From Lotus japonicus (Eukaryota; Streptophyta; Magnoliopsida; Fabales; Fabaceae): 64,000 nt of DNA. Below, in pieces: positions 58,298 through 64,000 of the stretch. A model generated the notes under the pieces. That model did not search any database. It saw only the letters and a program-made list of their open reading frames with translations, and was not told the DNA's origin. Both the position numbers and the translations under genes were made by a program. The stretch lies in NCBI RefSeq assembly GCF_012489685.1, contig NC_080044.1, positions 50,592,964 to 50,656,963 of the forward strand, given 5' to 3'. Each line of letters begins with the position of its first letter. Position 1 is the stretch's first letter.

Positions 58298-60620
58298 TGT
58301 AAGATCAAGATTTGGTCATGTGGTACAACTCTATGTTTTGATGATAACAAGTATTTATTTGTGGATGAACAATTATGATACTCTAACGTTTGTCTTGAGT
58401 GTTTTGACAAACAGGTTCTGATTCTGCCACCAGAAGATATATTCATCAGAAGATCTTAAGATCAGAAGATCTGAAGATCAGAAGTGCTGAAGATCTGAAG
58501 ATCAGAGGATCTGAAGACCAGAAGATCTGAGGATCAGAAGATCTGAAGACCAGAAGCTCTGAAGGTCCAGAGGTTCTGAAGGACCAGAGGCTCTGAAGGT
58601 CCAGAAGCTCTGAAGGTCCAGAAGCTCTGAAGCATCGTCAGATCAGAAGTCAATGGTTAAAGGCAAATGTCACTATCAAGAAGTACAAGAGCAGTGTACT
58701 ATTCTGAAAAGCCTACCTACCAAGTGTAAGATCAAGTTTTGATCGTGTAGTACAACTCTATGTTTTGATGATTACAAGTTAACATTTTAGTATGAACAAT
58801 TATGGTACTCTAACGTGTTTTTCTGAGTGTGCTATTTACAGGCTCTGACCTCAATTCAATCTCACACAAATCAGAAGCACTGTGCATAAAGAGTGACCCA
58901 AGCAACGCTTTCGCAACATCTATGATTACTCTGAACAGTAGAAACGCTTTAGAAGATCTGAAGTCATACAAGCTCTGATATGGACTCAGTCACTTGAAGT
59001 TCTGAAGATCCAGACGTTCTGACAACCCAGACACTCTGAAGGTTCAGATGTTCTGAAGGTGTAGAAGACTCTGAAGATCCAGAAGCTGAAAAGTGGAAAC
59101 TCTGATGTCCAGAAGCAAGATGACTCTGAAGACCATGTACTTCCCTCTGAGTTCAGAATCAGAAGATACAACGGTCAGAGGATCTCTGCTTCCCTCTGAC
59201 TCTGATCAACGAGCTTCACAAGTTCCAACATGAAGCATTCCCCTGATCAGAAGTCTACTAGGTTTAAAGGTCAAGTCACTATCCAAGTACAAAAGCAAAT
59301 GTACTATCTTGACGACCTACCTAACATTCTCAGCCACAGCAGAAGCTGGAATTTCCAGAACTGCCCTCCAACGGTAGCATTTCCATGCACCGTTCAAACC
59401 CTAATCCTTGGAGTATAAATAGAGGCTGAAGATTGAAAGATGCAGTTGGAAGAATCATCACACGCGCAAGTTATATTCAAAACCTTCTAAGCATTCTTTC
59501 ATCTGAATTCATTGTGTTTACTATTAGCTTTTCAGAAGCAAATTCTTTGTAAACATTCTTTCTTAAACAGTTGTTTAGTTACCTTTAGGAGATCAAGTTT
59601 GATCGGATCCTAGAGAAGACTAAGAGAGTGAATCTTAGTGTGAGCTAAGTCAGTGTATTGTTAGTCACTTGTAGGTTTCAAGTGCAGTTGTAACATTTAC
59701 CTGATTAGTGGATTGCCTTCATTCTAAGAAGGAAGAAATCACCTTAACCGTGGACTGGACTAGCTTGAGTGATTCATCAAGTGAACCAGGATAAAATCCT
59801 TGTGTGCTTTTCTATCTCTTATCTTAAGCACTTTGTTCTCGAAAGATTTGTTAAAATATTTAAGGTGGAAGTTTTATTCTGAAAACTTTATTCAAACCCC
59901 CCCTTTCTACCGTTTTTCATACCTTCACCAAGGTTCAGCCACAGCAGGTTCTGGAAGTTCCAGAAATGCCCTCCAACGGTCACATTCTCTCAACATAAAT
60001 ATCCTTTGCACCTTGGACTATTTAAGGCTGAAGAAAAGAAGAAAGATATGAGAGAGAAACCAAGAGCTGAGCTACAAGAAAAGATTCAAGCCTCCACTTT
60101 CTTCATCTGTTCTTATTTAGTTTACACTTAGCTTATTCAGAAGCAAACCTTTGTAAACACCAACCTGAAACAGTTGTTTGATTTACCTTAAGGGACCGGG
60201 TAGGTCAGTATCCTTAAGAAGACTAGGATCTGTGTATCTTAGTGGTGATTCCTTTAGGAGATCAAGGTTGATCGGATCCTAGAGAAGACTAAGAGAGTGA
60301 ATCTTAGTGTGAGCTAAGTCAGTGTATTGTTAGTCACTTGTAGGTTTCAAGTGCAGTTGTAATAATTATCTGATTAGTGGATTGCCTTCATTCTAAGAAG
60401 GAAGAAATCACCTTAACGGATGGACTGGATTAGCTTGAGGGATTTATCAAGTGAACCAGGATAAAATACTTGTGTGCTTCTCTATTCTCTCTATCTTTAT
60501 CCGCTGCACCATCTATCTCAGAGAAACCGAAAAGATTTACTTTAAATCTTAAGGGAAAAATTTTTATATTCAAAACTCTATTCAACCCCCCCCCCCTTCT
60601 AGTCGTTTTTCACACCTTCA
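58298..60620 (+). repeat. 5' LTR of element E2, split by solo LTR F
   Basis: The pieces 58298-58724 and 59933-60620 join to about 1115 bp. Most of it is E-like, but 60251-60380 matches F instead. It lacks a segment of about 50 bp present in E after the minisatellite. Confidence 0.9.
58725..59927 (+). repeat. Solo LTR F (1203 bp)
   Basis: It starts TGTAAGATCAAG and ends CATACCTTCA, with the duplication CCAAG (58720-58724 and 59928-59932). The uninterrupted site is present in solo LTR E near 36192. TATAAATA is at 59414-59421. It is a diverged subfamily of the E family and is closer to J in its TATA region. Confidence 0.92.
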
Positions 60621-60622
60621 AT

Positions 60623-60634
60623 TGGTATCAGAGC
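60623..60634 (+). other. Primer-binding site of element E2
   Basis: TGGTATCAGAGC, the exact initiator-Met tRNA complement, two bases after the LTR end. Confidence 0.85.
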
Positions 60635-60704
60635 GCAAGTTCTGATTACCACACTTAACAGTGTTCAGTAGATCCGAGCCAGTGTGAAAAACTCATGGAT
60701 TCCA

Positions 60705-62093
60705 TGTTGGTTAATCCGCAAGTGTACGGAATTCACCCGGTTTTAAATTATCGAACCACAGGGAATTGGTGTGGCAATTCAGTTTAAGATTCGAGTTCAC
60801 GGTTGGAAAGCAAATAAAATTCAGTTTTAAGGGTTGATTGTTCAAGTGATTGAGTGACAAACTTAAGAAATGTAAGTGTGTGATAACAATGGTGATCTTG
60901 CCTTGGGTTCTTGCTTAACTAAATCAGTTTTAAATTAACCTATTCTTCCCACAAAAATTCTGAGTCTCTCCTTGATGTTATAGCCTATGTAATCATCTAT
61001 CAATGCCTTGTATAGACAATCCTCTAAAGTCAAAAGATAGGTTCAATTCCTTGACAACCTAAACATTTGCTAAAGGCACTAAGCATGCAATTCAGGCCAA
61101 CAAACCCCAACCCCTACTCTATTCCTAGTAGCAAGCATAGAAGAGGTAATCCCATATCATGTCCCTAATCTATAACAAATTCCCATTATATTACAGAAAA
61201 GCATAAAGCTAGCTCATGATCTAACTTGAAACATAAAGCATAGATATGGAATTCAAGGGTTTACTCAGAGGATTCATGTGAAGAAAAAGGAAATAAGATT
61301 AAAACATCAAGAGTCTTACAAGGAACCCAAAGCAAAAAGGTGTTTTAGCCAAGCATGGCTATGAAATCCATGCTAGAAGATAAAGATAAAACCTGGAACA
61401 TGAGACCTAGGGAGGGCTCCCAAAGCTTCAGAACTCTAGCTCTCTCTTCTAACTTATGTAAAAATTGATAAAAATGAAAAAAGGTCCCAAGAGAAATGCC
61501 TAAAAACCAATTTATAGGCAAAACAAACGAGTCTGGGCGCTCAGGCGCCAATTCAGAGCGCCTGAGCGCCAATTCCAGCCCAAAAACATGCCTCTGGAAG
61601 GCAATTGGCGCCTAGGCGCTGGTTATAAGCGCCTAGGCGCTCTCCCCAGATCCCCTCCATATTATGCCTGGCGCCTAGGCGCCCATTTCAAGCGCCAAGG
61701 CGCTCGTACTCGCTGGAAAAGGCTTTTTGACTTCTTTCTTAACTTCTCTTCAAGCTCCATCAAGTCTTCCATTAATCCCAAGCCTCTTGACCTTCCTTCT
61801 CCTTCAGTTATTGATCTGAAAACTTGAAACACAAGGCAAGGAAAATCCAGAAGCTCAAAGAGCTTTGTTAGCAAAGAGGGGCCTCAATTATCAAAGGGAA
61901 CACATGCAAGTCCTAAAGTTACTTATAATGCAAGAAAAGTCCCTATAAAACCACAAAATTACTAAAACAAAGCAAAGACACAAAGAAAGATAAAAATGCA
62001 TGAGAATGCATGAAACACTACATGAGACTCCACAAAAAGACTCAAAATAAGCAAAGAAATGACCCTAAAAACACTACTAAAATAGGGTCATCA
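60705..62093 (-). repeat. Probable LTR of element G
   Basis: The borders are TGTTGG at 60705 and GGGTCATCA ending at 62093 (TG...CA). No second copy is in the window, so the borders are tentative. It contains the GC-rich hairpin array at 61535-61705. Confidence 0.5.
61535..61705. repeat. Three successive GC-rich hairpins (GCGCCTAGGCGC family)
   Basis: Six GCGCCNNGGCGC-type motifs occur as three pairs. Pair 1 (61536-61570) can form a 13-bp perfect stem with a 9-base loop. Pair 2 (61607-61641) forms a 13-bp stem with a 7-base loop. Pair 3 (61670-61705) forms a stem with two central mismatches. The surrounding DNA is AT-rich. Confidence 0.8.
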
Positions 62094-63435
62094 CACCACT
62101 ATACTCAACGGCAGCTCGCCCTCGAGCGTAAATAACACTCGCTTGCCCTCAAGCGCAAGAAATGCTCCCAAAACAAGTTCTCAACAAGGAATACTTAACA
62201 CAAAACCGGGGGAAAGAGAAACTACAGCTGGTTTCAAGAGAAAGATCCAACAACCTACTTCATGCTTCCGAAAACAAAGAAGATTGAAGAGTCCATCCAT
62301 GAGAAGCTTATAGATCTAAAATCCTATGATGAGATATATATTTAGTGCACTGAGCACACAAGCAAGTTCATTGGTTCTGAATATCATTCACTCAAGAGCA
62401 GCAGAGATCAAGCATGCACAAATTCAAAGAGACTTCAAAAAGGGTTGTAATGTTGGCTCGGTGAAGTACAAGGTGGTTGGTTCCTAAGGAAAGCTAAGGC
62501 TTCAAAGCACATTGAGTGTGGTCCAATTAGTAAACCAGGAGCTTCAACATCAAACATCATTAGCACATGTCTCTTGACCCCTTTTTCAAGTTTCTTTTCT
62601 CATTTTTTTTTTGCACTCCAACTTTGGTTAGGAGTTTTTTTCTCTTTTTTCTTATTCTTTTTCACTAGGGCAAGAGACATTTTCTACTTCAATTCAGCTC
62701 CATAACATTGCAAGGACCAACACTCCCCAAGTTCCAACCTATTCTTCATCCCATCCATGTGGCTAACAAAGGAAATCTCCAATAAGGCTCAAGTGGGATA
62801 ACTAAGGACAATGTTCAAGTCAACAAACTCTGAAGCTCAAATAAAACCTAAAAGTCTCAAGAATTAGGCAAGTATCACAAGCATACTATGAGTGAAATCA
62901 ACACAGAACCAAGAAGTGCAAGTGAGTCAGGATCCTCCAGGGAAATTTCATAGTGAAGGGTCAAGAATGGACCCTTAATGGACTCACATCAACTCCATTC
63001 TCAAGAAACAATCGGAAGACCGAAGTCTCCTCCTCTCTTCCCCAAAGCATGCAATCACTCATCCCCAAAAGACACAAGTATTCATGAAAACATTTTCAAA
63101 ACCAGCACAAGTACGAGAGCATAACTACGGGCAAAAACATGTGAGTATAGGGAAGTAAAGACCCAAAAACGACTCTAACAAAACAATGCATGAATAAAAG
63201 AAAAATAAAAGCTACAAAAGAAAAATATGCAAAAATGCATGAGCTAAACTAAAGGAAAGAGTCGACCTTCTTTTACAAATTACCATGGAGGCCTTAGACA
63301 CACCTCTGACTCCAAAATCCATGCTCTCATTCCCTGCAAAATGCAACAAACAAACAAGCAAAAGAAAACAAGACTTGGGTTGTCTCCCAAGCAGCCCTAA
63401 GTTATAGTCCTAGGTGGACTCTCCTTCCTTTGGTG
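62094..63435 (-). other. Untranslated 3' region of element G
   Basis: No long ORF. A T-rich tract (62604-62670 on the plus strand) and an inverted pair CTCGAGCG/CTCAAGCG near 62120-62150 are visible. Nothing else recognised. Confidence 0.45.
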
Positions 63436-64000
63436 TTAGGAAGGAAATTCCTTACCATCAATCTTTCTTCCACATGTGCAAGGTAGGAACCTTGCACAAA
63501 ACCTTTGAAACAATTCCTCCCAAGAGAGGGTATCATCTAAACCATCATACCAAATCCTTGCTCCCCCCTTCAAGGAGTGAGGGAAGCGCTTAATCTTGAG
63601 CTCATCACTAGTCACACCATCCATCTTTACAAAGTGACTAGTTTGAGTGAATCGAGCCATGTGGTCTTGGAAATTCTCATCTTTAGACCCCCCATACTTG
63701 TTTTCACTAACAAGCTTGATGAGAGCTTGATTAAGCCCAACATCTTCTTCACTTACCTTGGGGGTCTCCTTTGAAGACCTGGACAAGCTTTGAATCATAT
63801 CACAAACAAAACCATCATAAAGGTTAGCTTGCAAATTAGGATTGAAAACTGAAAATCTTACCTTGCCCTTACCAACTCGGAGAATGAGCTGACCCTTATC
63901 AACATCAATCTTAGCCCTAGCAGTGGCTAAAAAGGGTCGGCCTAGAATAAGAAGAATCTTTGCATCTTCCTCCATGTCCAGCACCACAAAATCAACGGGG
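63436..64000 (-). pseudogene. Rearranged protease-gag fragment of element G
   Basis: The minus-strand frame (open to the window end) starts with the C-terminal part of a retropepsin of the Athila/gypsy type (ILGRPFLATARAKIDVDKG, about 63945-63890). It continues in the same frame into a gag-like capsid segment (FPHSLKGGARIWYDGL and LSWEELFQRFCARF, about 63600-63490). It ends at 63436. In normal elements gag precedes protease, so the order here is reversed. The product would be a chimera of two fragments, not a working polyprotein. Confidence 0.6.

Larger units (their letters stand above)
58298..60704 (+). mobile_element. Element E2: Maximus-like Ty1/copia, 5' end only
   Basis: A full LTR is followed by a primer-binding site and about 70 bases of leader ending with the start MDSM, after which element G interrupts. 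The candidate left target copy is GATAT (58293-58297). The remainder lies beyond G, outside the window. Confidence 0.85.
60705..64000 (-). mobile_element. Element G: Athila-like Ty3/gypsy, 3' end, running out of the window
   Basis: A probable LTR (60705-62093), a long untranslated stretch and a minus-strand frame with gypsy protease and gag motifs are present. The string ATCCGCAAGTGTACGGAATT near 60714 and GGGAGACAACCCAAG (minus, near 63380) resemble Athila-type elements. The far end and target duplication are not in the window. Confidence 0.65.

Overview
The window looks like intergenic DNA from a flowering plant with a large genome. It is almost entirely LTR retrotransposons nested in one another. 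The element types fit a dicot, plausibly a papilionoid legume: Sirevirus-type Ty1/copia elements with env-like third ORFs and AAAGGGGGAGATT polypurine tracts, Tekay/Del-type chromoviruses, and an Athila-like Ty3/gypsy end. The taxonomic guess rests on family resemblance only. I found no intact host gene, tRNA, rRNA or CRISPR array. All gag, pol and env-like reading frames seen are broken.

Nest 1 (1-35007). A plus-strand copia element (A) has its 5' LTR at 1-1022, cut by the window edge, and its 3' LTR at 33643-35007. Inside it lies a foreign stretch with a CCGAAC-rich repeat and a GC-rich exon-like segment. That segment is split by a minus-strand chromovirus array (B, 4338-32158, target duplication CCTTC). 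B is a tandem dimer reading LTR-pol-LTR-pol-LTR. Its pol copy 1 carries two long solo LTRs of a related family: D1 at 7836-11416 (duplication GGTCC) and D2 at 12681-16572 (duplication GTTTT). Its middle LTR carries a complete SIRE-like copia (C, 20634-29404, duplication ACAAG). For D1, D2 and C the empty site can be read from the sister copy in the same window, so these boundaries are firm.

Nest 2 (35596-64000). A solo LTR E (35596-36896, duplication ACGTG) is followed by a complete minus-strand SIRE-like copia H (37098-46426, duplication AAAGA). About 0.9 kb of unassigned DNA follows. Then comes a minus-strand Maximus-like copia J: its 3' LTR is at 47333-53618 and is split by the deleted SIRE-like element I (47822-52935, duplication CAAAG). 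The internal part of J runs to 58297. It holds a nearly open env-like frame of about 920 codons and, on the opposite strand, a 129-residue ORF with its own TATA box. J is broken by the 5' LTR of a related element E2 (58298-60620). That LTR itself holds solo LTR F (58725-59927, duplication CCAAG). E2 is cut off after its primer-binding site by an Athila-like gypsy G (60705 to past the window end).

Relative ages follow the nesting. By hand count the A LTRs differ most, and the C and I LTR pairs differ by about 2 to 3 percent. The signals least explained by standard retrotransposon anatomy are the antisense TATA-plus-ORF unit in J, an ORF behind a possible intron inside the B LTR, conserved exon-like blocks inside the D LTRs, and a GC-rich triple hairpin in the G LTR.
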